From the NCBI RefSeq assembly GCF_900094595.1, contig NZ_FMAD01000007.1, positions 62,001 through 126,000 of the forward strand: 64,000 bases of DNA, in the 5' to 3' direction. Under the pieces are notes generated by a model. It was not told the origin of the DNA and searched no databases. It saw only the letters and a list, made by a program, of their open reading frames with translations. This DNA is from Cupriavidus alkaliphilus (lineage in GTDB: Bacteria; Pseudomonadota; Gammaproteobacteria; Burkholderiales; Burkholderiaceae). Positions 42,851-53,158 of this stretch are shown piece by piece. Numbering within the stretch: the stretch's first letter is position 1; each line of letters begins with the position of its first letter. The position numbers and the translations under genes are program-made.

Positions 42851-42868
42851 ATTCGACCGCGGCACGCG

Positions 42869-43915
42869 TTAGCGTGCCTGCCGCCGCGCTGCCATCGCCT
42901 GGTCGACCACCTCCGCCTGCAGCGCCTCGCTCGGATTGTCGAAAGCCTGCCTGCGCAGCGTGTCCAGCTGCTGCCGCCGATCCTGCTCCGACAACCCCGC
43001 AAACGCCTCGATCTGCGCGCGGCGCGCGGCATAGTCGTCGTAGCGCTGCTGCCATGACTGCTCGGCCTGCGCCTGCTGCTGGTAGCGCTGCGCCACCTCG
43101 GGGCCGTAGGCCTGCGCCAGCGCCGCGCCGATGTCCTGCGCGCCGCGGCCGGCAGCCTGCAGGTCGGCGATGGTCTGGCTGATAGCCCGCGGGCGTGCGC
43201 TGGCTTCGCGCGCGGCGCGCAAGGGCTCTGGCAGCGTGGCGTCGAGCTCGGCCAGCCGCTGCCGCCGCTGCGCGTCGTCCAGGCCGGCCTGCGCCGCGAT
43301 CTCCAGCCGCGCCAGCATGGCCTCGTCATGGGCGTGCTCGTCGCCGAACCAGGCCTGTGCGACCTCGGGCAGCCAGCGCTGGCGCGCTGCATGGCGCTGC
43401 GCCAGCAGCGCGCGCAGCTGCCGCACCTGCTGCGCATCCAGCGTGCCGTCCGTATCCGCCAGCGGCTTGCGCGCGGCCTCGGGCTGGCTCTCGGCCAGGC
43501 AGGCCACGTAGCGGCGCCACAGCTGCCAGGCCTGCCCGGCCGCGGGCTGCGGCACATGGCGGCGGATATCGTCATGCACCACCGCGTCGAGCGCATCGAT
43601 GCCGCCGGCGTCGTGGCGCGCACTCAGGAAATAATCGAAATAGGTGCGCAGTGCTCGCGTCAGCCGCAGGTTGCCCGCGGCATCGGCCTGGGGGCCTGCG
43701 GGCATCTCCACACCGGCCAGCGATGGCCAGGCGGCGTCGACAGCGGGCACCGGATCCGCCGATGGCGCAAGCGGAGCCGCGGCGTTCGCCACTGCCGCCT
43801 GCCGCGGCACGGGCGCCGGATCCGCCGGCAGGGTCAGCCAGTACACCGCTGCGGCCGCGGCGCCGGCCGGCAGCAGGGCCAGCCAGATCCGCGGCGATCG
43901 CTCAGAGCTGGTCAT
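42869..43915 (-). CDS. lifO: lipase chaperone (foldase)
   Basis: A 348-residue membrane-anchored steric chaperone for the neighbouring lipase. N-terminal anchor (about 9-29, IWLALLPAGAAAAAVYWLTL), an Ala/Pro-rich linker, then a helical foldase domain with the hallmark motif as RTYFDYFLSARHD (family RxxFDYFLSxxGE). The last two positions are His-Asp rather than Gly-Glu. Repeated Arg/Gln-rich helices follow to the end. Its start overlaps the lipase stop by 14 bases, so the pair is translationally coupled. Confidence 0.92.
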   Translation of the reverse strand: MTSSERSPRIWLALLPAGAAAAAVYWLTLPADPAPVPRQAAVANAAAPLAPSADPVPAVDAAWPSLAGVEMPAGPQADAAGNLRLTRALRTYFDYFLSARHDAGGIDALDAVVHDDIRRHVPQPAAGQAWQLWRRYVACLAESQPEAARKPLADTDGTLDAQQVRQLRALLAQRHAARQRWLPEVAQAWFGDEHAHDEAMLARLEIAAQAGLDDAQRRQRLAELDATLPEPLRAAREASARPRAISQTIADLQAAGRGAQDIGAALAQAYGPEVAQRYQQQAQAEQSWQQRYDDYAARRAQIEAFAGLSEQDRRQQLDTLRRQAFDNPSEALQAEVVDQAMAARRQAR

Positions 43916-45023
43916 TGCGCAGCCGGTTGGCGTGGTTCAGGATGACCGTGCGCGGATCCGCATCCTGGTACAGCCCCGCCATCTGGTTGACCTCGTCGAG
44001 ATGGTTCCAGTAATAGCCGGTGGCCAGCACCCGCCCCCACTTGCTGCTGCACACCGAGACCAGCCCGTCATTGGCGCCGGCGCCCTTCAGCGCCATCAGC
44101 CCTGCCGAGGTCGACATCATCACCGTGGACGGATCCAGCAAGTTGGAGCGCAGCAGGCTGAGCGGGCCGCCCTGCCCGGTCCACGAATACGCGGCCTGGG
44201 TATGGGTGACGAGATTGCCCGCGGCGTCGCGCGCCTGGCGCTGCTCGGACACTGCGCCGGCGCTGTCGCAGTCCGCGCCCAGCGCCGACCTGGTCCCTGG
44301 CACCAGCGTGGCGTCAAGCCGCGCATTCTGCTCGGCGGCGCCGCGCGTGGTCAGGCTCTTGAGCGACGCCAGCGCATCCTGGTCCAGCGCCTGCCCGTTG
44401 CTGATGCCGTTGAACCAGCCGACCGTATCGAACACGCCCTGGATCAGGCTGACCAGCACCGGGCCGGCGATCGGGATGGTGCCGATGCCGTTGATCAGGT
44501 CGAGCACGGTGTCGGCCACTTCGCTGCCGCGGTGGGGGCTGCCGATGGTGGTGACCGAAGCCACGTCCTGCGGCGACATCGCCGCCAGCACGCGCGAGGT
44601 GGGCCCGCCCTGGCTGTGGCCGATCAGGTTGACCTTGTCGGCGCCGCTTTCCAGCTTGACCGCGCGCACATAAGCCTGCAGCGCCAGCGCGCGCTCGGCG
44701 TCGCTGTTGAACGACGGCACCGTGGCGACATAGACCTGCGCGCCATGGGCCCGCAGCACTTCGGGGATGCCATACCAGTAGTCGAGCACGCCGGCCATCT
44801 TCGCCGCGCCGGTCAGCCCGTGGACCAGCACGATCGGGTAGCGCGTCTTTGCGTAGTCGCCATTAGCGGTGACGGCGGCGGCGGCCGGCGCCGGTTGCGC
44901 CAGCATGGCCGCGGCGGCCAGTGCCGCGGCGGTGCCTGCCAGCCTGCGCAGGGAATTACGGGGCTGCTGCACGCGTGGTACGGGCGTGCGTTGCCCGCAC
45001 GCGTGGGGTTCGCCGTGCTCCAT
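43902..45023 (-). CDS. lipA: secreted triacylglycerol lipase, family I.2
   Basis: 373 residues. The long signal region has a basic n-part (RNSLRR) and hydrophobic AGTAAALAAAAMLAQ, with cleavage near PAAAA-V. The mature enzyme starts NGDYAKTRYPIVLVHGLTG, with the oxyanion HG, nucleophile GHSQGG, acid in NDGLVSVCSSKWG and His in NHLDEVNQ. Two Cys (ADCDSAG; SVCSS) match the single disulfide of Burkholderia-type lipases. Folded by the adjacent LifO and exported by type II secretion (family knowledge). Confidence 0.95.
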   Translation of the reverse strand: MEHGEPHACGQRTPVPRVQQPRNSLRRLAGTAAALAAAAMLAQPAPAAAAVTANGDYAKTRYPIVLVHGLTGAAKMAGVLDYWYGIPEVLRAHGAQVYVATVPSFNSDAERALALQAYVRAVKLESGADKVNLIGHSQGGPTSRVLAAMSPQDVASVTTIGSPHRGSEVADTVLDLINGIGTIPIAGPVLVSLIQGVFDTVGWFNGISNGQALDQDALASLKSLTTRGAAEQNARLDATLVPGTRSALGADCDSAGAVSEQRQARDAAGNLVTHTQAAYSWTGQGGPLSLLRSNLLDPSTVMMSTSAGLMALKGAGANDGLVSVCSSKWGRVLATGYYWNHLDEVNQMAGLYQDADPRTVILNHANRLRNDQL

Positions 45024-45112
45024 CTGGTCTCCTCGGTGGTGGGTCTTTTTATGTTGGAAGCAGTAAAGACGGCCCGCCCCGGGGAGACAATCAAAACATT
45101 AGCGGATTTCCT

Positions 45113-46009
45113 CTAAACGGCCGCTACAGCCGCCGGTTGCACGGGCATGCGGGTGCTGGAAAGCAGCTGCTCGTAGATGTAGCACTGCAGCAGCGTCAGT
45201 TCGCGCTCGGCCAGGACATCGAAGGCCACGCCGAACGCGGGGAAGTCGGCATCGTCGCCGGCGGCGCCGGCTGGCGCCATGCGGACCCAGCCGTCGATCA
45301 CCACCTCGCTGTCCAGCGACGCGGTACGCAGCTTGAAGCGCAGCCGCACGCGGCTGCCCGGCGCGGGGGCCGGAGAGGTGGTCTGCACCAGCGCGCCGCC
45401 GGTGCTGAGGTCGGACAGCAGCGACAGGCGCGCGGCGCTGCCGGCGCTGCCGGCGCTGCCGTCATCATCGCCGGGTTCGGTCAGGTAAGCGGCCAGGCGG
45501 GTGGGCACGCGCGCGGCCTTGCGCACCGGCGTCGCGTGCCGCTGCACCGGCGCCGACAGCACCAGGTAGCGGAACGGGCTGCGGCACACGGCGGTAATGG
45601 TCGAGGTGAAGCTGTGGATGGCGTGTCCCGAGAAGCCGCGCAGCACCACGCCATCACCGGCCTGCAGCGGCAGGTCGCGCCCGCCCAGTTGCGGCCAGGT
45701 GACAAAGAGCCCCTGCTCGATAAAGCCGATCAGGCGGCTGGCGGCCGGGCGCGCGGACTCGCCGTCGAGCTTGACATGCAGCAGCGTGCCGACCTGCAGG
45801 CCGAGCGGCCCGGTGGCCGGGCGCAAGTCCTCGGCAACCTCGTCGCCGGCGTCGTCGCGGCACACCGTGCCGTGGCGGAACACCAGCGCCAGGTCGCGCG
45901 CATCGGGAATGATGTTGCCGCTGCCGAGCACCAGGTTGCCCTCGCCATCGAGCAATGACCAGGGCAGCGGGTGGCCGACGGGAAGATCGTTAGGGGTGAG
46001 CTGGATCAT
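45113..46009 (-). CDS. PilZ-domain flagellar brake protein (YcgR-like)
   Basis: 298 residues. An N-terminal YcgR domain about 1-165 (MIQLTPNDLPVGHPLPWSLL onwards) is followed by a C-terminal PilZ domain. The c-di-GMP-binding arginines lie in RKAARVP, preceded by RHATPV, and the second motif DLSTGG is in LLSDLSTGGALV. A low-complexity insert of Ala/Gly/Ser (DGSAGSAGSAARL) lies between the two PilZ motifs. Predicted to slow flagella at high c-di-GMP. Divergent from the GntR gene. No flagellar genes nearby. Confidence 0.87.
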   Translation of the reverse strand: MIQLTPNDLPVGHPLPWSLLDGEGNLVLGSGNIIPDARDLALVFRHGTVCRDDAGDEVAEDLRPATGPLGLQVGTLLHVKLDGESARPAASRLIGFIEQGLFVTWPQLGGRDLPLQAGDGVVLRGFSGHAIHSFTSTITAVCRSPFRYLVLSAPVQRHATPVRKAARVPTRLAAYLTEPGDDDGSAGSAGSAARLSLLSDLSTGGALVQTTSPAPAPGSRVRLRFKLRTASLDSEVVIDGWVRMAPAGAAGDDADFPAFGVAFDVLAERELTLLQCYIYEQLLSSTRMPVQPAAVAAV

Positions 46010-46224
46010 GGCTGTTTGCAGTTGGCCCCGGCGTGGGCGTGCTGGGACGCGACGAGCCCTGGGCGGAACTGACGCACGGACTCCGCCGCCTGTATTGGGC
46101 TTCTATCGGCGTCCGTGCAGCGAAATTTAGTGCCGGGCAATAGATACCGAGGCCGCATGTGTAGCATCGGCTACCTGATGCAAGCTTGACGCGCCGCAAA
46201 GTTGAGTCCAGAATCGCGAAAACC

Positions 46225-46241
46225 TGTCAGACAGCCTGACA
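46225..46241. promoter_or_regulatory. GntR operator candidate TGTCAG-N5-CTGACA
   Basis: A perfect 6-bp inverted repeat (46225-46230 and 46236-46241) with centre ACAGC, 11 bases before the GntR start codon. The position suits autorepression of the regulator and its FAD-oxidoreductase partner. Confidence 0.55.
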
Positions 46242-46252
46242 CATCGAGCGCC

Positions 46253-46969
46253 ATGACCACTCTCCTGCCCCGTCCGGCTTCGCTTGCCACACGCATCGCG
46301 CAGACCCTGCATGACGACATCCTTGCCGGCCGCTACGGCGCGGGCGCGCGCCTGCCGGCCGAGTCCGCGCTGGCCGACGCCTTCGGCGTCAGCCGCCCGA
46401 TCGTGCGTGAGGCCATTGCCCAGCTGAAGGCCGACGGCGTGCTGGTCACGCGCAAGGGCTCCGGCGCCTATGTGTCGGAGACCCCGGGCGGCCAGGCCTG
46501 GCGCGTGGCCAGCGCGCCCGACGGCGGCCCGACGCTGGCGCAGCTGTTCGAGCTGCGCCGCGTGGTGGAGACCGCCTGCGCCGAAATGGCGGCGCGGCGG
46601 CGCACCGAGGCCGACATCGAGGCCATCCGCGCCGCGCTGGCGGCAATGCAGGCGCAGGCCGACGGGCACGGCGACATGGCCAGCGCCGCCGCGGCCGACA
46701 TGGCGTTCCACCATGCCATTGCCGAAGCCGCGCACAACCCCTGCTTTACCGGGCTGACGGATTTCGTCAGCCAGCAGATGCTGGCCGCGCGCCAGCGCGC
46801 GTGGGAGAACACCGCGCGGCTGAGCAACGCCACCGGCGCGCCGCGCGCCGCCGACCAGGAACACGCGGCCCTGGCCGAAGCCATTGCCGCCGGCAACGCC
46901 ACGGCCGCGCGCAACGCCGCGCAGCAGCACCTGGCAGCCGCCGCCGCGCGCCTGGGCCTGCCTGCCTGA
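46253..46969 (+). CDS. GntR/FadR-family transcriptional regulator
   Basis: 238 residues from ATG 46253 ([20 protein letters not shown]). The N-terminal winged helix (about 10-75) contains [33 protein letters not shown] and RKGSGAYV. An FCD C-terminal ligand domain has the metal-binding pattern in [15 protein letters not shown] and [12 protein letters not shown]. Upstream of, and 38 bases from, the FAD oxidoreductase gene on the same strand: a one-regulator one-enzyme unit, probably for a hydroxyacid. Confidence 0.9.
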   Translation: MTTLLPRPASLATRIAQTLHDDILAGRYGAGARLPAESALADAFGVSRPIVREAIAQLKADGVLVTRKGSGAYVSETPGGQAWRVASAPDGGPTLAQLFELRRVVETACAEMAARRRTEADIEAIRAALAAMQAQADGHGDMASAAAADMAFHHAIAEAAHNPCFTGLTDFVSQQMLAARQRAWENTARLSNATGAPRAADQEHAALAEAIAAGNATAARNAAQQHLAAAAARLGLPA

Positions 46970-47007
46970 ACCCGGATATATCGAGACCCCTGAAGCAAGG
47001 AACAACC

Positions 47008-48114
47008 ATGGAAACAGTGGATTGCGTCGTAATCGGCGCCGGCGTGGTGGGACTGGCGGTCGCGCGCGCGCTGGCGCTGCAAGGCCGCGAAGTGATCATC
47101 CTGGAAGCCGAGAACGCCTTCGGCACCATCACCAGCGCGCGCAACAGCGAGGTCATCCATGCCGGCATCTACTATCCGGCCGGCTCGCTCAAGGCGCAGC
47201 TGTGCGTGCGCGGCAAGGCCATGCTGTACGATTACTGCGCCAGCCGGCACGTGGCGCACCAGCGCTGCGGCAAGCTGATCGTCGCCACCAGCGCGGCGCA
47301 GGTGGCGACGCTCGAAGGCATCCGCGCCAAGGCCGCCGCCAATGGCGTGGACGACCTGCGCCTGCTCGACCGCGCCGAAGCGCAGGCGCTGGAGCCTCAG
47401 CTGCAGTGCCACGCGGCGCTGCTGTCGCCGTCGACCGGCATCGTCGACAGCCATGGCCTGATGACGGCGCTGCTGGGCGATGCGGAAAACGCCGGCGCAA
47501 TGCTGGCGGTGCAGTCGCCGGTGCTGGGCGGCGCGGTCACGGCGGACGGCATCCGGCTGGAGATCGGCGCGGAAGACGGCAGCGCCACCACGCTGCTGGC
47601 GCGCACGGTGGTCAATTCGGCCGGGCTCACGGCACCGGAACTGGCGCGCCGCATCGACGGCATGCCCGAAGCCCACATCCCGCCGCAGTACTACGCCAAG
47701 GGCTGCTATTTCACGCTAGCCGGCCGCGCGCCGTTCTCACGGCTGATCTATCCCGTGCCCGAGGCCGCCGGCCTTGGCGTGCACCTGACCATCGACCTGG
47801 GCGGCCAGGCGCGCTTCGGCCCCAATGTGCGCTGGATCGACGAGATCGAATACGGCGTGGATGCGGCGGACGCCGACGCCTTCTATGACGAGGTGCGCCG
47901 CTATTGGCCGGGACTGGCCGACGACGCGCTGCAGCCCGGCTACGCCGGCATCCGCCCCAAGATCAGCGGCCCGCATGAAGCCGCGGCGGACTTCCGCATC
48001 GACGGCCCCGCCGTGCACGGCGTGCCGGGCCTGGTTCACCTGTTCGGCATCGAATCGCCCGGGCTGACCTCGTCGCTGGCGATTGCCGAGCGGGTCTGCG
48101 CGGCGCTGGACTGA
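47008..48114 (+). CDS. FAD-dependent oxidoreductase, L-2-hydroxyglutarate oxidase-like (DAO family)
   Basis: 368 residues. N-terminal dinucleotide fold [20 protein letters not shown] (6-25), then [20 protein letters not shown] typical of the LhgO group, and a C-terminal FAD contact [12 protein letters not shown] and [16 protein letters not shown]. No transmembrane segment. Oxidises a 2-hydroxy or amino acid with FAD, electrons going to oxygen or quinone. AAGG ribosome site 7 bases before the ATG. Its last 79 bases overlap the convergent MFS gene. Confidence 0.9.
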   Translation: METVDCVVIGAGVVGLAVARALALQGREVIILEAENAFGTITSARNSEVIHAGIYYPAGSLKAQLCVRGKAMLYDYCASRHVAHQRCGKLIVATSAAQVATLEGIRAKAAANGVDDLRLLDRAEAQALEPQLQCHAALLSPSTGIVDSHGLMTALLGDAENAGAMLAVQSPVLGGAVTADGIRLEIGAEDGSATTLLARTVVNSAGLTAPELARRIDGMPEAHIPPQYYAKGCYFTLAGRAPFSRLIYPVPEAAGLGVHLTIDLGGQARFGPNVRWIDEIEYGVDAADADAFYDEVRRYWPGLADDALQPGYAGIRPKISGPHEAAADFRIDGPAVHGVPGLVHLFGIESPGLTSSLAIAERVCAALD

Positions 48115-49307
48115 AGCGCGCCGTCGCCTTCCGCGCGAAAGCTCATCACCGCGCAGAACGCCCCCGCCGCCGCGGCCGCGGCGGCGAGCCCGAAGGTGTG
48201 CGCCGGCGCCAGCGCGTTCCAGGTCCAGCCCATCGCCAGCCCGCCCAGCGTGCCGCCGACGCCGTAGGAGATGCCGGTGTACAGCGCCTGCCCGCGCCCC
48301 TGCAGCGGCCCGGCAAACCAGGCCTGCAGGCGCTTCAGGCTGGCGCTGTGGTGCGCGGCAAAAGTCGCCGCGTGCAGCACCTGCACCAGCGCCATCAGCC
48401 ATGCCAACTGCGCGAAGTAGCCGGTCAGCCCGAAGCGCAGCGCCGCCAGCACGAAGGTGCCCGCCAGGATGGTGCGCAGCGCCAGGCGCGCGAACAGCAG
48501 CCCCTGGTAGTAGAAGAAGACGATCTCGGCGACCACGCCGATGGTCCACATCATGCCGATGGCGAACTTGCTGTAGCCCAGCGTCTCCAGCCACAGCGAA
48601 TAGAACACGTAGAGCGCGGCGTGCGCGAACATCATCAGGAAGGCCGAGGCCAGGAACCAGGCCACGTCCGGGCGGCGCAGCAGCGGCAAGGCGCGCGGCG
48701 GCGCCGTGCGCGGGCCCTCGTCGGCGGCATCGCGCATGGTCAGCACCACCCCGGCCAGGATCGCGAGCACGGCGCTTGCCACCCACGGGAACGCGCGCAT
48801 GCCGACCGCCTCGAACAACGCCCCGCCGGCCAGCACCGCGCCGATAAAGCCGAGCGAGCCGAACATGCGGATGCGGCCGTAGCTGTGGTCGAAGGCGCCG
48901 TGACGGCGCAGCGTGGAAATGGTGAGGGCATCGCCCAGCGGCGACATCGCGCTGGTCAAGAGGCTCAGCGTCAGCATCATCGCCATCATGCCGCCGTAGC
49001 TGCCGACGCCGGGCAGCATCAGGAACGCCAGCAGCGACGTGAACGCGCTCACGCGCAGGATGCGCACGCGCGTGTGCATGACGTCGGACAGCCAGCCCCA
49101 GAGGTAGGGCCCGACGATGCGGCTGACCTGGAAGCTGGCCATCAGCACGCCGATCTGCACCGGGTCGAAACCGCGATCGGCGAAGTACAGGCTGACGTAG
49201 GGCGAGATCAGGCCGACGTAGCCGTAATAGCCCAGGTAAAAGAGCCCGAAGCGGGCATGGTCGGGGCCGCCGGCCCCGCTTTGGCCGCCCGCGCGCTGCG
49301 GCGTCAA
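48036..49307 (-). CDS. MFS transporter (HcaT/LacY-like)
   Basis: 423 residues, 12 predicted helices in two halves joined by a loop near [20 protein letters not shown]. The first half opens [20 protein letters not shown], which is the MFS_1-like (HcaT, 3-phenylpropionate) pattern, with [16 protein letters not shown] as the family-typical motif. The C-terminal hydrophilic tail of about 35 residues lies in the 79-base overlap with the convergent FAD gene. Starts just after the aroC stop, so co-transcribed with aroC. Substrate unknown. Confidence 0.87.
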   Translation of the reverse strand: MTPQRAGGQSGAGGPDHARFGLFYLGYYGYVGLISPYVSLYFADRGFDPVQIGVLMASFQVSRIVGPYLWGWLSDVMHTRVRILRVSAFTSLLAFLMLPGVGSYGGMMAMMLTLSLLTSAMSPLGDALTISTLRRHGAFDHSYGRIRMFGSLGFIGAVLAGGALFEAVGMRAFPWVASAVLAILAGVVLTMRDAADEGPRTAPPRALPLLRRPDVAWFLASAFLMMFAHAALYVFYSLWLETLGYSKFAIGMMWTIGVVAEIVFFYYQGLLFARLALRTILAGTFVLAALRFGLTGYFAQLAWLMALVQVLHAATFAAHHSASLKRLQAWFAGPLQGRGQALYTGISYGVGGTLGGLAMGWTWNALAPAHTFGLAAAAAAAGAFCAVMSFRAEGDGALQSSAAQTRSAIASDEVSPGDSMPNR

Positions 49308-49308
49308 G

Positions 49309-50418
49309 TCAGCGGGTCTGGCCGGCCTGCGCGGGGATGCGCGGCGTTTCGACGCGGACGTCGCCGCACTGGGCGCGGTGGCGCAGCGCGTGGTCGATCA
49401 GCACCAGCGCCAGCATGGCCTCGGCGATCGGCGTGGCGCGGATGCCCACGCACGGATCGTGGCGGCCGAAGGTCTCGACGGTGGCGGCGTTGCCGGCCTT
49501 GTCGATCGATTCGCGCGGGGTGCGGATCGACGAGGTCGGCTTGATCGCCAGCGACACGGTGACGTCCTGCCCGGTGGAGATGCCACCCAGCACGCCGCCG
49601 GCGTTGTTGGTGCGGAAGCCCGCGGCGGTCAGTTCGTCGCCATGGACACTGCCGCGCTGCGCGACGCTGTCGAAGCCGGCGCCGATCTCGACGCCCTTGA
49701 CCGCGTTGATGCCCATCATCGCGTGCGCGATATCGGCATCGAGCTTGTCGAACAGCGGCTCGCCCAGGCCCACGGGCACGTTGCTGGCCACCACCTCGAT
49801 CCGCGCGCCGACCGAGTCGCCGTCGCGGCGCAGCGCGTCCATATAGGTTTCGAGCTCGGGGATGATGTCGGCATTGGCGGCGAAGAACGGGTTCTCCGGC
49901 ACGTGCGACCAGTCGGTGAACGGCACCGCGATCTCGCCCAGCTGCGACATATAGCCCCGGATCTCGGTGCCGTACTGCTCGCGCAGCCACTTCTTGGCCA
50001 CCGCGCCCGCCGCCACCACCGGCGCGGTCAGGCGCGCCGACGAGCGGCCGCCGCCGCGATGGTCGCGGATGCCGTATTTCTGCCAGTAGGTGTAGTCGGC
50101 GTGGCCCGGGCGGAAGGTCTCGACGATATTGCCGTAGTCCTTGCTGCGCTGGTCGGTGTTGCGGATCAGCAGGCAGATCGGGGTGCCGGTGGTCTTGCCC
50201 TCGAACACGCCGGACAGGATCTCGACCTGGTCGGGTTCCTTGCGCTGGGTGACGTGGCGCGAGGTGCCGGGCTTGCGGCGGTCCAGGTCGCCCTGGATAT
50301 CGGCCTCGGTCAGCGCCAGGCCCGGCGGGCAGCCGTCCACCACCGCGCCGATGGCGGGCCCGTGCGATTCGCCGAAGGTGGTGACAGTGAAAAGCAGGCC
50401 AAGGGTGTTGCCGGACAT
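49309..50418 (-). CDS. aroC: chorismate synthase
   Basis: 369 residues, last step of the shikimate pathway: EPSP to chorismate, needing reduced FMN. Signatures: [19 protein letters not shown] (16-34), [37 protein letters not shown] (FMN site), and the C-terminal [11 protein letters not shown] and [21 protein letters not shown] 50418 gives [20 protein letters not shown]. Complete. Confidence 0.98.
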   Translation of the reverse strand: MSGNTLGLLFTVTTFGESHGPAIGAVVDGCPPGLALTEADIQGDLDRRKPGTSRHVTQRKEPDQVEILSGVFEGKTTGTPICLLIRNTDQRSKDYGNIVETFRPGHADYTYWQKYGIRDHRGGGRSSARLTAPVVAAGAVAKKWLREQYGTEIRGYMSQLGEIAVPFTDWSHVPENPFFAANADIIPELETYMDALRRDGDSVGARIEVVASNVPVGLGEPLFDKLDADIAHAMMGINAVKGVEIGAGFDSVAQRGSVHGDELTAAGFRTNNAGGVLGGISTGQDVTVSLAIKPTSSIRTPRESIDKAGNAATVETFGRHDPCVGIRATPIAEAMLALVLIDHALRHRAQCGDVRVETPRIPAQAGQTR

Positions 50419-50503
50419 GATGGAAACCGCACAGGAATTGGGGACGGCCTCCATTGTAAGGCCAATGGCCGGGCTCGGGCGGCCCTTGGCGGCGCCGGCG
50501 GGC

Positions 50504-51238
50504 TCAGGCGGCGACGCCTTGCGCCGCCGGCGCGGCGGCCAGCTCCGGGTAGAACTCGGCGCGCATCCGGTCCATATAGGCCACCAGGTTGGCATGACCC
50601 TCGGCCGCGGTGCGGATCGGGGTGTCGAATACGGGGCACAGCAGGCTGCCGGCAAAGGCAAACAGCGTGGCATCGGCGCCGCACGGCTGGTCGCCCATCA
50701 GGTAGGGCTTGTCGCCCAGGATGTCGGCAATCGAGGTCACGCCCTTGCTCGCCAGCGCCACCAGCTCTTCCTCGCTATGCCGGCCCAGGCCCTGGCCCCA
50801 CAGCGTCTTGCGCACCTTGTGGCGCACCAGCCGCTCGGCCAGCCCGCGCACCGGCGCCGGCACGCTGCGGAAGAACTGCGCCGGCCCCTTGTCGAAATTG
50901 GCCTGGTCGAGCCAGCGCACCCGCGCCACCGCCCAGTAGAGATGGTCCTCCATCAGCTTCTCGGCGGCCCAGGCGACGCCGCGCTCGGCCGCGCTCAGGC
51001 CCGCGTCGAAATCGATGTGGTAGGTCTTCTCGATATGCCAGCGGATCATGGTGGAATCGGCCACGATCCGGCCCATGTCGTCCAGGTACGGCAGCTTGCC
51101 CTTGGGCGCGCGCCGCAGGCTGCCGCGGCGCGCCGTGTACGGCAGGCCGGCCAGCTTCAGCAGCATCTCGGCCTTGGTGACGAAGGGGCTGGCATCGGGC
51201 AGCCCGAAGGCGGGGCCGAAGGTATAGAGGGTAATCAT
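50504..51238 (-). CDS. glutathione S-transferase-like protein
   Basis: 244 residues. An N-terminal thioredoxin-like GST domain ([31 protein letters not shown] with the cis-Pro, [13 protein letters not shown]) resembles the metaxin/FAXC branch. An all-helical C-terminal domain follows ([34 protein letters not shown]). Cytoplasmic. Possibly detoxification. It lies 21 bases from the following MFS-acyltransferase gene on the same strand and before aroC. Confidence 0.87.
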   Translation of the reverse strand: MITLYTFGPAFGLPDASPFVTKAEMLLKLAGLPYTARRGSLRRAPKGKLPYLDDMGRIVADSTMIRWHIEKTYHIDFDAGLSAAERGVAWAAEKLMEDHLYWAVARVRWLDQANFDKGPAQFFRSVPAPVRGLAERLVRHKVRKTLWGQGLGRHSEEELVALASKGVTSIADILGDKPYLMGDQPCGADATLFAFAGSLLCPVFDTPIRTAAEGHANLVAYMDRMRAEFYPELAAAPAAQGVAA

Positions 51239-51259
51239 CGAGGATCGCCTTTGCGTCAG

Positions 51260-53158
51260 CTAGCGCCAGTCGCCGCGCAGGGTCTGCACCATCTGCTGCA
51301 GGCCTTCCGGCGTGGCCGACTCGGGCGGCACCGGCTCGCCCACCACCAGCTCCAGCCGGTTCAGGATGCCGCGCCGGAACGGCCGCGACATCGCCGGCGC
51401 GCCCTTGCGCGAGAAGAAGCTGCCCCACAGCCCGCGCAGCGCCATCGGCACCACCGGCACCGGGGTGCGGCGGATGATCTGCTGCACGCCCTGCTTGAAC
51501 GGATTGATGTCGCCGGTGGCGGTGATCTTGCCTTCGGGGAAGATGCAGACCAGGTCGCCATCGTCCAGTGCCTGGGCCACGCTGTCGTAGGCGCGCCTGA
51601 GCATCTCGGGGTCCTGGTGCGCCGGCGCGATCGGGATCGCGCGCGCCTGACGGAAGAACCACGACAGCAGCGGCACCTTGAAGATGTTGTGGTCCATCAA
51701 GAAGCGCACCGGGCGCGGGCTGCACGCCATCAGCACCACCGCGTCGGCGAAGCTGACGTGGTTGCATACCAGCACCGCCGGGCCTTCGGCGGGGATGCGC
51801 TCGGCGTTGATGCGGCGCAGGCGATAGAGGGTATGGACCAGGATCCAGGCGATAAAACGCAGCAGGAATTCCGGCACCAGCGAGTAGATATAGACCGCCA
51901 CCACCGCGTTGAGCAGCCCCACCACCAGAAACAGCTGCGGGATGGTGTAGCCCGCCTGGGTCAGCGCCACGCCCAGCAGCGAGGCCGCGATCATGAAGAA
52001 GCTGTTCAGGATGTTGTTGGCGGCGATGATGCGGGCGCGGTGCGTGGGCGCGCTGCGGCTCTGGATCAGCGCGTACAGCGGCACGCTGTAGAAGCCGCCG
52101 AACATCGCCAGCAAGAACAGGTCGGCCAGCACGCGCCAGTGGTGCGGCGCGGCCAGGAAGGCGCCGATGCCGCTCAACGCGGCCGGCGCCTGCCCCTGGC
52201 TGGCAAAGTACAGGTCGACCGCGAACACGGTCATGCCGATCGAGCCGAACGGCACCAGGCCGATCTCGACATGGCGCCCCGACAGGCGCTCGCACAGCAG
52301 CGAACCGGTGCCGATGCCCAGCGAGAACACCGCCAGCAGCAGCGTCACCACATTCTGGTCGCCGCCCAGCACATCCTTGGCATAGCTGAAGAACGAGGTC
52401 AGGAAGGTCGCGCCGAGGAACCACAGCCACGAAATGCCGAGCAGGCTCAGGAACACGGTGCGATTGCCGCGCGCCAGCGCCAGGTTGCGCCAGGTCTCGG
52501 AAAACGGGTTCCAGTTGATGCGCAGGTCCGGCTGCGGCGCCGGCGACGCCGGGATCCGGCCCGCCACCAGCCGCCCGGCCACGGCGATGATCACGCAGGC
52601 CGCGCCCACATACAGCGGTCCGACGATGGCGCCGCCCTGCTGCAGCCCGGCCAGCTCGCCCCCGATCAGCGTGCCGATCAGGATCGCGACGAAGGTGCCC
52701 ATCTCGACCAGCCCGTTGCCGCCGACCAGTTCGCTTTCGTCCAGGTGCTGCGGCAGGTAGGCGAATTTGACCGGCCCGAACAGCGTGGAATGCAGCCCCA
52801 TCAGGAAGGTGCCGGCGTACAGCAGCGGCGCGCTGTGCCAGGCAAAGCCGGCCAGCCCCAGCACCATGATGGCGATCTCCAGCGACTTGACCAGCCGGAT
52901 CAGGCGCGACTTCTCCAGCTTGTCGGCGATCTGCCCGCTGGTGGCCGAGAACAGCACGAACGGCGCGATAAAGATGGCCGAGATCAGGAACGCCGCGCTG
53001 CGCGCGTCGACGCCCTCGAACAGCGCCGTGTGGTAGGTCACCAGCGAGGTGAAGGCGACCTTGAACACGTTGTCGTTCATCGCCCCCAGGAACTGGGTCC
53101 AGAAGAACGGCGCGAAACGGCGCAGGCCGAGCAGTCGGAACTGGCTGTGTTGGCTCAT
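51260..53158 (-). CDS. lysophospholipid transporter-acyltransferase fusion (LplT-PlsC type)
   Basis: A 632-residue inner-membrane protein. ATG 53158 (MSQHSQFRLLGLRRFAPFFW) starts the MFS domain (about 1-420, 12 helices, LplT-like: TQFLGAMNDNVFKVAFTSLV). From about 430 a PlsC-type glycerophospholipid acyltransferase follows: NHVSFADAV (HxxxxD), FPEGKIT and PVPVVPMALRGLWGS. In E. coli LplT and Aas are separate, and Aas adds an acyl-ACP synthetase domain, absent here. Predicted to import and re-acylate lysophospholipids. Confidence 0.88.
   Translation of the reverse strand: MSQHSQFRLLGLRRFAPFFWTQFLGAMNDNVFKVAFTSLVTYHTALFEGVDARSAAFLISAIFIAPFVLFSATSGQIADKLEKSRLIRLVKSLEIAIMVLGLAGFAWHSAPLLYAGTFLMGLHSTLFGPVKFAYLPQHLDESELVGGNGLVEMGTFVAILIGTLIGGELAGLQQGGAIVGPLYVGAACVIIAVAGRLVAGRIPASPAPQPDLRINWNPFSETWRNLALARGNRTVFLSLLGISWLWFLGATFLTSFFSYAKDVLGGDQNVVTLLLAVFSLGIGTGSLLCERLSGRHVEIGLVPFGSIGMTVFAVDLYFASQGQAPAALSGIGAFLAAPHHWRVLADLFLLAMFGGFYSVPLYALIQSRSAPTHRARIIAANNILNSFFMIAASLLGVALTQAGYTIPQLFLVVGLLNAVVAVYIYSLVPEFLLRFIAWILVHTLYRLRRINAERIPAEGPAVLVCNHVSFADAVVLMACSPRPVRFLMDHNIFKVPLLSWFFRQARAIPIAPAHQDPEMLRRAYDSVAQALDDGDLVCIFPEGKITATGDINPFKQGVQQIIRRTPVPVVPMALRGLWGSFFSRKGAPAMSRPFRRGILNRLELVVGEPVPPESATPEGLQQMVQTLRGDWR

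Noticed and set aside
41041..43623. 860-codon minus-strand frame over ETF-QO
   Set aside because: Antisense shadow of ETF-QO and part of the foldase gene in another frame.
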